Below the pieces are notes generated by a model. The model made no database searches, had not been told where the DNA came from, and worked only from the letters and a program-made list of their open reading frames with translations. Made by a program: the position numbers and the translations under genes. Below, piece after piece: positions 19,245 through 30,000 of a stretch of 64,000 nt of DNA. Origin of the DNA: Phycicoccus sp. HDW14 (GTDB taxonomy: Bacteria > Actinomycetota > Actinomycetes > Actinomycetales > Dermatophilaceae); NCBI RefSeq assembly GCF_011383005.1, contig NZ_CP049935.1:930001-994000 (forward strand), in the 5' to 3' direction. Each line of letters starts with the position of its first letter. Within the stretch, counting starts at the first letter, position 1.

Positions 19245-20459
19245 ATGCCCGACCGCCCCGTGCTCGACAGCGGCGCCCACATCGCCCTGACCGAGCGCTA
19301 CGCCGCCCACAACTACCACCCGCTGCCCGTGGTGCTCAGCCACGGTGAGGGGGCCTGGGTCACCGACGTCGAGGGCCGCCGCTACCTCGACTGCCTCGCC
19401 GGCTACTCGGCCCTGAACTTCGGCCACGGCCACCCCCGCCTGCTGGCCCGCGCGCACGAGCAGCTCGACCGCCTGACCCTCACGAGCCGGGCCTTCCTCA
19501 ACGACCAGCTCGGGCCGTTCGCCGAGGCGCTGTGCCGCCTCACGGGCAAGGACATGGTCCTGCCGATGAACACCGGTGCCGAGGCCGTCGAGACCGCCAT
19601 CAAGGTGGCCCGCAAGTGGGGCTACCGGGTCAAGGGCGTCCCCGAGGGCGAGGCGAGCATCGTCGTCATGGAGGGCAACTTCCACGGCCGCACGACCACC
19701 ATCGTCAGCTTCTCCGACGACAAGATCGCGCGTGACGAGTACGGGCCCTACACACCGGGGTTCCGCACGGTCACGTACGGCGATGCCGACGCGCTGCGGC
19801 AGGCCGTCGACGACACGACGGTCGCCGTCCTCTTCGAGCCCGTGCAGGGCGAGGGCGGTGTCGTCATCCCGCCGGAGGGCTACCTGCGCGACGTCCGCGC
19901 CATCTGCGACGAGGCCGGCGCGCTGATGGTCGCCGACGAGATCCAGTCCGGGCTGGCCCGCACCGGCCGCACCTTCGCCTGCGACCACGAGGGCGTCGTG
20001 CCCGACGTCTACGTCCTCGGCAAGGCGCTCGGCGGGGGCCTGTACCCCGTGTCGGCCATCGCCGCCGACCACCACGTCCTGTCGGTCATCAACCCGGGCT
20101 CGCACGGCTCGACCTTCGGCGGCAACCCGCTGGCGGCGGCCATCGGCCACGAGGTCGTCGCGATGCTCGAGGAGGGCACCTTCCAGGCGGATGCCGCCCG
20201 GCTCGGTGCCCGGCTCGAGGAGGGGCTGCGGCCGCTCGTCGGCGCCGGCCTCGACGCGGTGCGCGTCCGGGGGTTGTGGGCCGGCCTCGACATCTCGCCC
20301 GGCGGCCCCGCCGGCCGAGAGCTGTGCGAACGGCTCCTCGGCAGGGGCATCCTCGCCAAGGACACCCACGGCTCGACGATCCGCCTCGCGCCGCCGCTCG
20401 TCGTCACCGAGGACGAGGTCGGGATGCTCGTCGACGCGCTCGTGGCCTCGCTCGGCTGA
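19245..20459 (+). CDS. rocD: ornithine--oxo-acid transaminase
   Basis: A 404-residue class III PLP aminotransferase that converts ornithine and 2-oxoglutarate to glutamate semialdehyde and glutamate. The N-terminus ALTERYAAHNYHPLPVVL is typical of RocD. MNTGAEAVETAIKVARKWGY and NFHGRTTTIVSFS are family blocks, and the PLP lysine is in VLGKALGGGLYPVSA (around residue 258). The ATG at 19245 follows AAGGAGG by seven bases, which decides it over upstream frames. No arginase or proline gene is adjacent. The stop is ten bases from the convergent hydrolase. Confidence 0.92.
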   Translation: MPDRPVLDSGAHIALTERYAAHNYHPLPVVLSHGEGAWVTDVEGRRYLDCLAGYSALNFGHGHPRLLARAHEQLDRLTLTSRAFLNDQLGPFAEALCRLTGKDMVLPMNTGAEAVETAIKVARKWGYRVKGVPEGEASIVVMEGNFHGRTTTIVSFSDDKIARDEYGPYTPGFRTVTYGDADALRQAVDDTTVAVLFEPVQGEGGVVIPPEGYLRDVRAICDEAGALMVADEIQSGLARTGRTFACDHEGVVPDVYVLGKALGGGLYPVSAIAADHHVLSVINPGSHGSTFGGNPLAAAIGHEVVAMLEEGTFQADAARLGARLEEGLRPLVGAGLDAVRVRGLWAGLDISPGGPAGRELCERLLGRGILAKDTHGSTIRLAPPLVVTEDEVGMLVDALVASLG

Positions 20460-20469
20460 GCCCGGCGCG

Positions 20470-21372
20470 TCAGCCGGCGTCGACCGTCGCCGCGCGGGCA
20501 GCGTTCTGCACGATGGCCTCCACGATCTCGCCGCGGCGCGCCCGCGGCAGGTCGTGGCCCATGTCGGGGAACATCAGCAGCCGCGAGCCCGGCACCGCCC
20601 TGGCCGTGGCGATGCCGCCGCTCGGCGAGACCAGCCGGTCGGCGAGACCGTGCACGACGAGGGTCGGCACCGACACCGACCGCAGGGCCGCCGTGCGGTC
20701 GGGGCTGTCGAGGATGGCCAGCAGCTGGCGCACCGTGCCGATCGGGCTGACGCTGCGGCGCACCGCGACCCGCACCATCTCGGTCATCTCGTCCTCGTCG
20801 AACAACGGCCCTGCGATGAGCCGCCAGCCCTCGACGCCGAGCCGGACGGCCTCGTCCTCGTCGGTCGGTCGGGCCGCGGTGAGCGACATCGCCATCGTCG
20901 GCAGGAGCTTCGGGTGCACGCCACCGTGCCGACGGGAGCCGGTGTTGGACATGATCGAGGTGAGGCTGAGGACTCGCTCCGGGTGGTCGATGGTCAGCTG
21001 CTGCGCGATCATCCCGCCCATCGAGGCGCCGACGACGTGGGCGGCGGCGATGCCGAGGTGGTCGAGGAGCGCGCGGGCGTCCCCGGCCATGTCGGTGAGC
21101 AGGTAGTCGGCGCCACCGGACCCGGGGCGCAGGAACGAGCGGACCACGGCCGAGCGCGCCGGGGGCGGTCCGCCGGTGAAGCTGGAGAGCCCGACGTCGC
21201 GGTTGTCGTGGCGCACCACCCGGAACCCACGCTCGACGAGGCCCTCGACGAGGTCGGCCGGCCAGCCGACGAGCTGGGTCCCGAGGCCCATGACGAGGAG
21301 CAGCGGCACCCCGTCGTCCGGTCCGTCGACCTCGTAGGCGATCTCCACGTCACCGAGCTGCACCGTTGCCAT
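20470..21372 (-). CDS. alpha/beta hydrolase
   Basis: A 300-residue alpha/beta hydrolase. The oxyanion region is LLLVMGLGTQL, the nucleophile Ser is in VGASMGGMIAQ, the acid Asp probably in VHGLADRLV, and the His in FPDMGHDLP. VVRHDNRDVGLSS matches the HDNRDxGxS motif of a well-populated actinobacterial subgroup. Cytoplasmic; substrate unknown. Start ATG 21372 (MATVQLGDVEIAYEVDG) is where the domain begins. Confidence 0.88.
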   Translation of the reverse strand: MATVQLGDVEIAYEVDGPDDGVPLLLVMGLGTQLVGWPADLVEGLVERGFRVVRHDNRDVGLSSFTGGPPPARSAVVRSFLRPGSGGADYLLTDMAGDARALLDHLGIAAAHVVGASMGGMIAQQLTIDHPERVLSLTSIMSNTGSRRHGGVHPKLLPTMAMSLTAARPTDEDEAVRLGVEGWRLIAGPLFDEDEMTEMVRVAVRRSVSPIGTVRQLLAILDSPDRTAALRSVSVPTLVVHGLADRLVSPSGGIATARAVPGSRLLMFPDMGHDLPRARRGEIVEAIVQNAARAATVDAG

Positions 21373-21472
21373 GGACGCAGTCTCGCACCCGCGCACCGTC
21401 CGCGGGCCGACCCCAACGCACCGCCCGCGCACCGGCCGCAGGCGGCGCAGGTCACGCGTCTAGCATGGCGAC

Positions 21473-21835
21473 GTGATCGCATGGCTGACGTACGTGGTCG
21501 TGGGCCTGTCCCTCGTCCACTGCCTCGGCGCGATCTGGTACGCCGCCCGCGACCGGCTCATCGACGACCGGCTGCTCCTCGTCGCCGCCCTCCTCGAGCT
21601 CGCCCTCGTCGTGCTGCTCGTCACCGGGCTGCTCGGCCTCGGCCACATCGACGACTCGGCCGAGCGCGCGACGTTCATCGCCTACCTCGTCAGCCTGCCC
21701 GTCATCCCGCCCGGTACCGCGTTCCTCGCCATCAAGGAGAAGTCCCGGTGGGCGATGGGCTCGATCGCGGTCGGGGCCTTCGCCGTCGGCGTGATGAGCG
21801 TCCGCCTCCTCCAGATCTGGATGTCCTATGACTGA
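21473..21835 (+). CDS. four-helix membrane protein of unknown function
   Basis: A 120-residue hydrophobic protein with four predicted membrane segments (about 2-20, 31-53, 62-82 and 92-114). It starts at GTG 21473 (MIAWLTYVVVGLSLVH). No family recognised. The stop overlaps the start of the next membrane-protein gene by eight bases (ATGACTGA), so the two are coupled and may form a complex. Confidence 0.65.
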   Translation: MIAWLTYVVVGLSLVHCLGAIWYAARDRLIDDRLLLVAALLELALVVLLVTGLLGLGHIDDSAERATFIAYLVSLPVIPPGTAFLAIKEKSRWAMGSIAVGAFAVGVMSVRLLQIWMSYD

Positions 21836-22313
21836 GCCCACCCCGGGCCCCGACGGCGTTGACCCGGCCGCGCGTCCCGATGGCACCGACCGCCGCGCCC
21901 TCGGCGGGCCGGGCGTGCTCCTCGTCGTCGTGTACGGCGTCCTGGCCTTGGCCGCCACCGGGCGCTCGGTGCTGCAGATCACCGAGTACTTCTCCCGGGC
22001 ACCGCTTTCCTACGTCCTGTCGGCGTTCGCGGCGCTCGTCTACGTCCTCGCCACGTGGTGCCTGGCCCGCGGCGGGGCGTGGGTGCGCGTCGGCATCGCC
22101 GCCTGCGCCGTCGAGCTCGTGGGCGTGCTCGTCGTCGGCCTGGCCTCGGTCGTGGCCGCCTCGGCCTTCCCGGACAAGACGGTGTGGTCGCACTTCGGGC
22201 AGGGCTACGGCTTCGTGCCGCTCGTCCTGCCCGTCCTCGGCCTGCTGTGGTTCCGGCGGGTCGAGAAGGCGGCGGTCAGCCCGCAGCGCGTTCGAGGAGG
22301 AGCACCGGGATGA
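21828..22313 (+). CDS. membrane protein of unknown function
   Basis: A 161-residue protein with a ~27-residue polar, Pro-rich N-terminus and four hydrophobic segments (about 29-48, 62-80, 86-109 and 124-142). Family not recognised; similar short four-helix proteins are common in actinobacteria. It overlaps the previous gene by eight bases. Its 3' end overlaps the oppositely read Ddn-like gene by 38 bases. Confidence 0.65.
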   Translation: MTEPTPGPDGVDPAARPDGTDRRALGGPGVLLVVVYGVLALAATGRSVLQITEYFSRAPLSYVLSAFAALVYVLATWCLARGGAWVRVGIAACAVELVGVLVVGLASVVAASAFPDKTVWSHFGQGYGFVPLVLPVLGLLWFRRVEKAAVSPQRVRGGAPG

Positions 22314-22710
22314 GCCGGTCGGTCTTCGTCTGGTACTCCGCGTAGGGCGGGTAGGCGGCAACGCACCGCTCCCACCACTGCTCGCGCTCCTCGCCGGTGA
22401 TCTCGCGAGCCACGGCCGGCCAGCTCTCGGTGCCGTCCTGCAGCGTGATCGAGGGGTCGGCCTGCAGGTTGCCGTACCAGACGGGGTGCTCGGGGGCGCC
22501 GCCCTTGCTGGCCACGGCCGCGTAGACGCCGTCGTGCTCGACGCGCATCAGCGGCACCTTGCGGACCCCGCCGGTCTTCCGGCCGCGCATCGTCAGCATG
22601 ACGACCGGGCGGTTCATCACCTGGACCGCGCGGGTGTCGCCGGCGGCCTCGATCTTCTCGACCTGGTCGCGGACCCAGCCGGTGGGGGAGGGGAGGTAGT
22701 CGTCGCTCAT
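22276..22710 (-). CDS. Ddn-like deazaflavin (F420)-dependent nitroreductase family protein
   Basis: A 144-residue split-barrel protein of the Ddn/F420-dependent reductase family. Markers are NRPVVMLTMRGRKTGGVRKV, VASKGGAPEHPVWYGNLQA and a C-terminal PPYAEYQTKTDR. Members bind F420 and reduce quinones or nitro compounds, as M. tuberculosis Ddn does. ATG 22710 is preferred to the TTG 12 bases further out. Its 3' end overlaps the convergent membrane protein gene. It is the second gene after the aldo/keto reductase (13-base gap). Confidence 0.82.
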   Translation of the reverse strand: MSDDYLPSPTGWVRDQVEKIEAAGDTRAVQVMNRPVVMLTMRGRKTGGVRKVPLMRVEHDGVYAAVASKGGAPEHPVWYGNLQADPSITLQDGTESWPAVAREITGEEREQWWERCVAAYPPYAEYQTKTDRLIPVLLLERAAG

Positions 22711-22723
22711 GTCAGGGTCCAAC

Positions 22724-23773
22724 TCACTTCGCGCTCGAGGTCTTCCAGAGGTTGATGCCCGCGTCGACGGCGTACTTGTCGATCTTCGCGAGCTCCTCCG
22801 CCGAGAACTTCAGGTTCTTGACGGCGTCGAGGGAGTCGTCGAGCTGGGCCACCGAGCTCGCCCCGATGAGGACGGACGTGACGCGCGCGTCGCGCAGCGC
22901 CCAGGCCAGGGCCATCTGCGCGAGGGACTGCCCGCGCGCCCTGGCCATCCGGTCGAGGGCCCGGATGTGCTTGAGCGCGGCGTCGGTGAGCAGCGACGGG
23001 TCGAGCGACTTGCCCTGTGCCGCACGCGAGCCCGCCGGGACACCCTTGAGGTACTTGTTCGTGAGCATCCCCTGCGCGAGCGGTGAGAAGGCGATGCAGC
23101 CGACGCCGGTCTCGCCGAGGGCGTCGAGCAGGCCCTCCTCCTCGACCCAGCGGTTGAGCATCGAGTACGACGGCTGGTGGATGAGCAGCGGCGTGCCCAT
23201 CGCCCGGAGGATGTCGACCGCCTCGCGGGTGCGCTGCGCCGAGTACGACGAGATGCCGACGTACAGGGCCTTGCCCGCGCGCACGAGCGAGTCGAGGGCG
23301 CCGCACGTCTCCTCGAGGGGCGTCGTGTCGTCGAAGCGGTGGCTGTAGAAGATGTCGAAGTACTCGAGGCCGGTGCGCTGAAGCGACTGGTCGGCCGAGG
23401 CGGTGACGTACTTCCGCGAGCCGCCGCCCTGGCCGTAGGGGCCGGGCCACATGTCGTAGCCGGCCTTGGAGCTGATGACGAGCTCGTCGCGGTAGGGCCG
23501 GAAGTCGCGGGCGAAGATCGTGCCGAAGTTGCGCTCGGCGCTGCCGTACGGAGGTCCGTAGTTGTTCGCGAGGTCGAAGTGCGTGACCCCGCGGTCGAAG
23601 GCCCGGCGCAGGGTCGCCTGCTGGCGCTCGAGCGGCACGTCGTCGCCGAAGTTGTGCCACAGCCCGAGCGAGATGGCGGGCAGGTCGAGGCCGGAGCGGC
23701 CGGTGCGTCGGTAGGGCATCCCGGCGCGGTAGCGGTTGGCGGCGGCCTTGTACTCGTCGGCGTGGAACGTCAT
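22724..23773 (-). CDS. aldo/keto reductase, YghZ/L-glyceraldehyde 3-phosphate reductase-like
   Basis: A 349-residue NADPH-dependent aldo/keto reductase. The long N-terminus (YRRTGRSGLDLPAISLGLW), FDLANNYGPPYGSAE (Asp/Tyr), VISSKAGYDMWPGPYG (Lys) and FYSHRFDD (His) match the AKR14/YghZ group, which reduces L-glyceraldehyde 3-phosphate and methylglyoxal. ATG 23773 was chosen because family homology begins there. It shares an operon with the Ddn-like gene and diverges from the metY riboswitch leader. Confidence 0.88.
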   Translation of the reverse strand: MTFHADEYKAAANRYRAGMPYRRTGRSGLDLPAISLGLWHNFGDDVPLERQQATLRRAFDRGVTHFDLANNYGPPYGSAERNFGTIFARDFRPYRDELVISSKAGYDMWPGPYGQGGGSRKYVTASADQSLQRTGLEYFDIFYSHRFDDTTPLEETCGALDSLVRAGKALYVGISSYSAQRTREAVDILRAMGTPLLIHQPSYSMLNRWVEEEGLLDALGETGVGCIAFSPLAQGMLTNKYLKGVPAGSRAAQGKSLDPSLLTDAALKHIRALDRMARARGQSLAQMALAWALRDARVTSVLIGASSVAQLDDSLDAVKNLKFSAEELAKIDKYAVDAGINLWKTSSAK

Positions 23774-23856
23774 GCCCCCATCCTGCCCCGTTCGGGGAGT
23801 GAGACGTGGTGGGGGAGAGGCGTGACCTGCCGTCGGGGCGTGCGTATCCTGAGCCC

Positions 23857-23974
23857 AGGTCATGAGTGCCAGCGCCAAGCCCCGGCTCGCTGGCCGGCAA
23901 CCCTCCTCCGCGGTGGGGTGCCCCGGGTGAGGACCTGGCGCACGGCACCCGCCGTGCGCAAGCGCGGGAGACCC
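23857..23974 (+). ncRNA. SAM-IV riboswitch upstream of metY
   Basis: The leader contains the SAM-IV core almost letter for letter: GGTCATGAGTGCCAGCG, CAAGCCCCGGCTCGCTGG, CCGGCAACCCTCC, GCGGTGGGGTGCCCCGGGTG. A hairpin (GCGCACGGC/GCCGTGCGC) and CAAGCGCGGGAGACC complete it. SAM-IV is an S-adenosylmethionine aptamer found in actinobacteria. It lies 78 bases before the metY ATG, so high SAM should lower metY expression. Confidence 0.93.
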
Positions 23975-24051
23975 TCCGGTACCCCCGCCGTGTACACGTC
24001 CGCGTGCGCCCGGCCGATGCGTCGGACGCACCCACGAGCCAGGAGCGACAG

Positions 24052-25419
<1,368 letters not shown>

Positions 25420-25452
25420 GGCCCTCTCCACGCACCGCCACCGCAGCACCCC

Positions 25453-25492
25453 GGACGCCCCGGTCGGCCCGCACGGGCCGGCCGGGGCGTCC
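25453..25492 (+). terminator. terminator hairpin after metY
   Basis: GGACGCCCCGGTCGGCCC (25453-25470) pairs over its full 18 bases, with one G-U, to 25475-25492 around a GCAC loop. It lies 33 bases after the metY stop. Confidence 0.85.
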
Positions 25493-25541
25493 CTGTGGAA
25501 AACCCGGAGGGCGGTGCGCGCGGTCGTCCTAGCGTGACGGG

Positions 25542-25832
25542 ATGACGTCGTTCCGGGTCGATGCAGAGGCCGTCCTCGAAGTGGGGGCCTCCCTCGTCGA
25601 GCTCGCCGAGGGCCTGGCGGCGATGGGCGACCCGCACGCCGACGCGTGGGCCCTCGGCCCGGGCCGCAGCGGTGCGGCGCTCGAGGAGCTGCTCGGCGGC
25701 TGGCGGCACGCCCGCCTGCAGCTGGCCGGCTCGCTCGCCGACCTCGGGGCGGCCGCGGCCGAGGCCGGTGGTGCCTACCTCGACACCGACGTCGGGGTCT
25801 CCCGCAGCCTCGACGGGGGTCCCACGTGGTGA
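25542..25832 (+). CDS. WXG100-like small helical protein
   Basis: A 96-residue protein of two helices separated near AWALGPGRSG, starting MTSFRVDAEAVLEVGASLVE. The size, all-helical pattern and a central GxxGxGRSGAALEELLGGW turn resemble actinobacterial ESX/WXG100-type proteins, but a strict WxG is not present (GGW is the nearest). It is coupled to the next gene by a four-base GTGA overlap. It may be a chaperone or partner for that protein; secretion is inferred, not shown. Confidence 0.6.
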   Translation: MTSFRVDAEAVLEVGASLVELAEGLAAMGDPHADAWALGPGRSGAALEELLGGWRHARLQLAGSLADLGAAAAEAGGAYLDTDVGVSRSLDGGPTW

Positions 25833-27043
25833 GCCGGATGCTGCTCGAGCCGGTGCCGGGCGACGCGGTCGGCGTCCGGGCGGTCGCCGAGGCCGTCGCG
25901 CTCACGGGCCGCCGGCTCGCGGCCACCGCGGCCACCCTCGCCCGGATGCGCGACGGCGCGGTCTGGGACGGCCCCGCCGGCGAGGCGTTCGGCGCCCGCA
26001 TCGCGGCGGCTCCCGCGGTCCTCGACGCCGCGGCCCGGCGCTTCCTCGGGGCGGAGGCGCCCCTGCGCGCCCACGCGGCGGTGCTCGAGGAGCAGCAGGC
26101 CGTGGCCCAGCGGGCCGTGCTCGTCCACCGCGAGGCCTGGGAGGTGTACGAGCACCTCGAGGACCGGGCCGTGGTGCTGCTGGGCACCGGTCTCGACGAG
26201 TCCGCGCCGGCGCTGCTCACCGTCCGGCTGGCCCAGCAGGACGAGATCCTCGTCGCCGGCCGGGCCGAGGCGGCCCACTCCGCAGCGCTCGACGCCCTGC
26301 AGGCCTCGGACGCGCGGTGCGCCGCGGTCCTCGGGGCGCTGGCCCGCGACGGCATCGGCGACCCCGTCGTCTACCGCGGCCTGCGCACCCTCTCCGGCGT
26401 GGGGCACGGCGCCGGCTACCTCGCGATGACCCCCGCCCGGGTGTGCCGGCCGCTCGCGGTCGCCGGCGCGTACGCCGACGCCCTCGGCACCGTGGCCGAC
26501 GGTGCCCTCCTCGTGGGCTACGACGAGGGCAGCTGGACCGACGTCGGCGTCGGCGCGCTGACGTCCGCCCTCGGCGCGGGCGGCGAGGCCCTCAGGACCT
26601 CCTCGAAGGCCGGCGCCCGGGTGCTGCCGAACGGCTTCGTCCTGGCCCGGGCGATGACCGCCGAGGAGCGGCTGCGTGCGGGCGTCGTCGCCACGGCCCG
26701 CGCCCGGGTCGCGGCGGCCGCCGAACGGTTCGGTGGCCGGGCGCGCCCGGTGGTCGCGGGCCACCTCGTGCGCAGCCGGTGGGGTGGCGCCGTGCCGGGC
26801 ACGGGCGTGCGCAACGCCGTCCGCCGCGGGGCGCTCACGCAGCTGCACCGGGCCCACACCGAGCTCGCCCTCGTGACGGCCGGTGGGACCGACACGGTGC
26901 GCCTCTACGCCGGAGGGGTCGCCCTCCAGGCCGCCTCGAAGGGGCTGCCGCACGTGGTCCCGAAGGACCGGCCGCCCGAGCCCACCCCGCCCGTCACCCT
27001 CCCGGGTGGGGAGCGGCCGGGAACTCGGAGGAGCTCGTGGTGA
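25829..27043 (+). CDS. putative WXG100/T7SS-like helical protein
   Basis: A 404-residue, Ala-rich protein with no Sec signal. The N-terminal ~100 residues are WXG100-like: helix, turn with AVWDGPAGEAFGARI (WDGPAGxAF matches the WxG turn), helix. The C-terminal part contains a Gly-rich region (GVGALTSALGAGGEAL) and a basic tail. The layout resembles effectors or substrates of type VII secretion, but no toxin domain or ESX ATPase is seen nearby. GTG 25829 overlaps the preceding stop (GTGA). It ends 22 bases before hrpA. Function not known. Confidence 0.55.
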   Translation: MSRMLLEPVPGDAVGVRAVAEAVALTGRRLAATAATLARMRDGAVWDGPAGEAFGARIAAAPAVLDAAARRFLGAEAPLRAHAAVLEEQQAVAQRAVLVHREAWEVYEHLEDRAVVLLGTGLDESAPALLTVRLAQQDEILVAGRAEAAHSAALDALQASDARCAAVLGALARDGIGDPVVYRGLRTLSGVGHGAGYLAMTPARVCRPLAVAGAYADALGTVADGALLVGYDEGSWTDVGVGALTSALGAGGEALRTSSKAGARVLPNGFVLARAMTAEERLRAGVVATARARVAAAAERFGGRARPVVAGHLVRSRWGGAVPGTGVRNAVRRGALTQLHRAHTELALVTAGGTDTVRLYAGGVALQAASKGLPHVVPKDRPPEPTPPVTLPGGERPGTRRSSW

Positions 27044-27064
27044 GCGCGACCTATCCTGTCGGAC

Positions 27065-30000
27065 ATGCCCGTCCGCCCCCTCGACGCGATCGACGCGGCG
27101 GAGCTGCACTACCCCGAGCACCTGCCCGTCGTCGAGCGGCGCGAGGACATCCTCGCGGCCATCCGCGACCACCAGGTCGTCGTCATCGCCGGCGAGACCG
27201 GGTCGGGCAAGACCACCCAGCTGCCGAAGATGTGCCTCGAGCTGGGCCGGGGCGTCCACGGCCAGGTCGGGCACACCCAGCCCCGGCGGATCGCCGCGCG
27301 CTCGGTCGCCGAGCGGATCGCCGAGGAGGTGCAGGTCGAGCTCGGGGGCTCGTGGGCTACCAGGTGCGCTTCTCCGACCACAGCAGCGACAGCACGCGCG
27401 TCAAGGTGATGACCGACGGCATCCTGCTCAACGAGATGCAGCGCGACCGCGAGCTGCGCCGATACGACACGGTCATCATCGACGAGGCGCACGAGCGGTC
27501 GCTGAACATCGACTTCATCCTCGGCTACCTCAAGCAGCTGCTGCCGCGCCGCCCCGACCTCAAGGTCATCGTCACCTCGGCCACCATCGACCCCGACCGC
27601 TTCGCCCGCCACTTCGGCACCGACGAGCGCGGTGAGGTGGTGCGCGAGGTCCCGGTCATCGAGGTGTCCGGGCGCACCTACCCGGTCGAGGTCCGCTACC
27701 GGCCGCTCGTCGAGCTCGACCCCGACGGTCGGCACGTCGTCGAGGAGCGCGACCAGGTCACCGGCGTCGTCGAGGCCGTCGAGGAGCTGTGGACCGAGGC
27801 GCCGCCGAGCCCGGATGCCACCGACATCCTCGTCTTCTTCTCGGGGGAGCGGGAGATCCGCGACGCCGCCGAGGCGCTCACGGCCCGCAGGCTCCCGGGC
27901 ACCGAGGTGCTGCCGCTCTACGCGCGCCTCTCGGCGGCCGAGCAGCACCGGGTGTTCCGTCGCAGCGGGGGCCGCCGGATCGTGCTGGCCACCAACGTCG
28001 CCGAGACCTCGCTCACCGTGCCCGGGATCGGCTACGTCGTCGACACGGGCACCGCGCGCATCTCGAGGTACAGCCAGCGCACCAAGGTCCAGCGCCTGCC
28101 GATCGAGCCGGTCAGCCGCGCGAGTGCCGCCCAGCGGGCCGGCCGCTGCGGCCGCGTCGCGCCCGGGGTCTGCATCCGGCTGTACTCGGAGGCCGACCTC
28201 GAGTCCCGCGACGAGTTCACCGAGCCCGAGATCCAGCGGACCTCGCTGGCCTCGGTGATCCTCCAGATGACCTCGCTCGGGCTCGGCGACGTCGCCCGCT
28301 TCCCGTTCGTCGACCCGCCGGACGCCCGTCAGGTGGCCGACGGGGTCCGGCTCCTCGAGGAGCTCGGCGCCTTCTCCACCGACGAGCGCGGCCCCGGCCG
28401 GCACCGGGGGAGGGAGCGTCGCCTGACCCGCACCGGGCGCACGCTGGCCCGGATGCCGCTGGACCCCCGCCTCGGGCGGATGGTCGTCGAGGCCGGCCGG
28501 CTCGGCTGCACCCGCGAGGTGCTCGTGCTCGTCGCCGCGCTCTCCATCCAGGACCCGCGGGAGCGCCCCGTCGACAAGGAGGCCCAGGCCGCCCAGAGCC
28601 ACGCCCGCTTCACGGACGAGCGCTCCGACTTCGCCGCCCTGCTCAACCTCTGGACCTACCTCAAGCAGCAGCAGAAGGAGCTCTCGCACAGCGCCTTCCG
28701 CCGGATGTGCAAGAACGAGTACCTCCACTACCTGCGCATCCGCGAGTGGCAGGACCTGCACGCCCAGCTGCGGCGGGCTGCCAAGCAGGTGCGGCTCGAC
28801 CCCGACCTGGCCACCGCGGCCCGAGGCGCCGAGCCCGACTGGGACACCGTGCACCGGGCGCTGCTGTCCGGGCTGCTCTCGCACGTCGGGGTCCGCGACG
28901 AGGCCAAGCGCGAGTACCTCGGCGCGCGCGGGGCCCGGTTCGGCATCAACCCGGGCTCGACCCTGTTCCGCCGCCGCCCGGAGTTCGTCATGGCCGGCGA
29001 GCTCGTCGAGACCTCGCGGCTCTGGGCCCGCACCGTCGCGGCCATCGAGCCCGAGTGGGCCGAGGAGGCGGGGTCGCACGTCGTGGCCCGCACCCTCAGC
29101 GAGCCCCGGTGGAGCCGCAGCGCCGGGGCCGCGGTCGCCACCGAGCGGGTCACCCTGTACGGCGTCCCCCTCGTCACCGACCGCGCGGTCCAGTACGCCC
29201 GCACCGACCCCGAGGCCGCCCGCGAGATCTTCATCCGCTCGGCGCTCGTCGAGGGCGACTGGGACCCGCGGCACGCCTTCTGGAAGGACAACCTGCGCAC
29301 GCTCGAGCGGGTCGCCGAGCTCGAGGAACGAGCCCGCCGCCGCGACATCGTGGTCGACGACGACGTCGTGTTCGCCTTCTACGACAAGCGGATCCCCGCC
29401 GACGTCCTCACCGAGCGCCACTTCGACCGGTGGTGGCGCGGTGAGCGGCGTCGCACCCCCGACCTGCTCACCCTCACCGAGGACGACCTGACCACCGCGA
29501 CCGGCGAGGCGGTCTCGGCCGAGGACTACCCCCGCACCTGGCGCCAGGGTGACCTCGAGCTCGACGTCACCTACCAGTTCGCACCGGGCCAGGCGGCCGA
29601 CGGCGTCACCGTGCACGTGCCCGTGGCCGTCCTCAACCGGCTGACCCCCGACGGGTTCGACTGGCAGGTGCCGGGCCTGCGCGAGGAGCTCGCCGTCGCC
29701 CTCCTGCGCTCGCTGCCGAAGGCCACCCGCCGGCACTTCGTCCCCGCGCCCGACCACGCCGTCGCCGCGCTGCGCGAGGCCGAACCCGGACGCGGGTCCC
29801 TCACCGACGAGCTGGCCCGGGTCCTGTTCGCGCGCACCGGGGTCCGTGTCGACCCCTCGGAGTTCGACCTGGCCCGCGTCCCGGACCACCTGCGCGTCAC
29901 CTTCTCCGTCGAGCGTCCCGGGCGACGCGGGCCGCTGCTCGTCGCCGCCGGCAAGGACCTCGAGGCCCTGCGCGAGCAGGCCGGGGGAGCGGTCCGCGAG

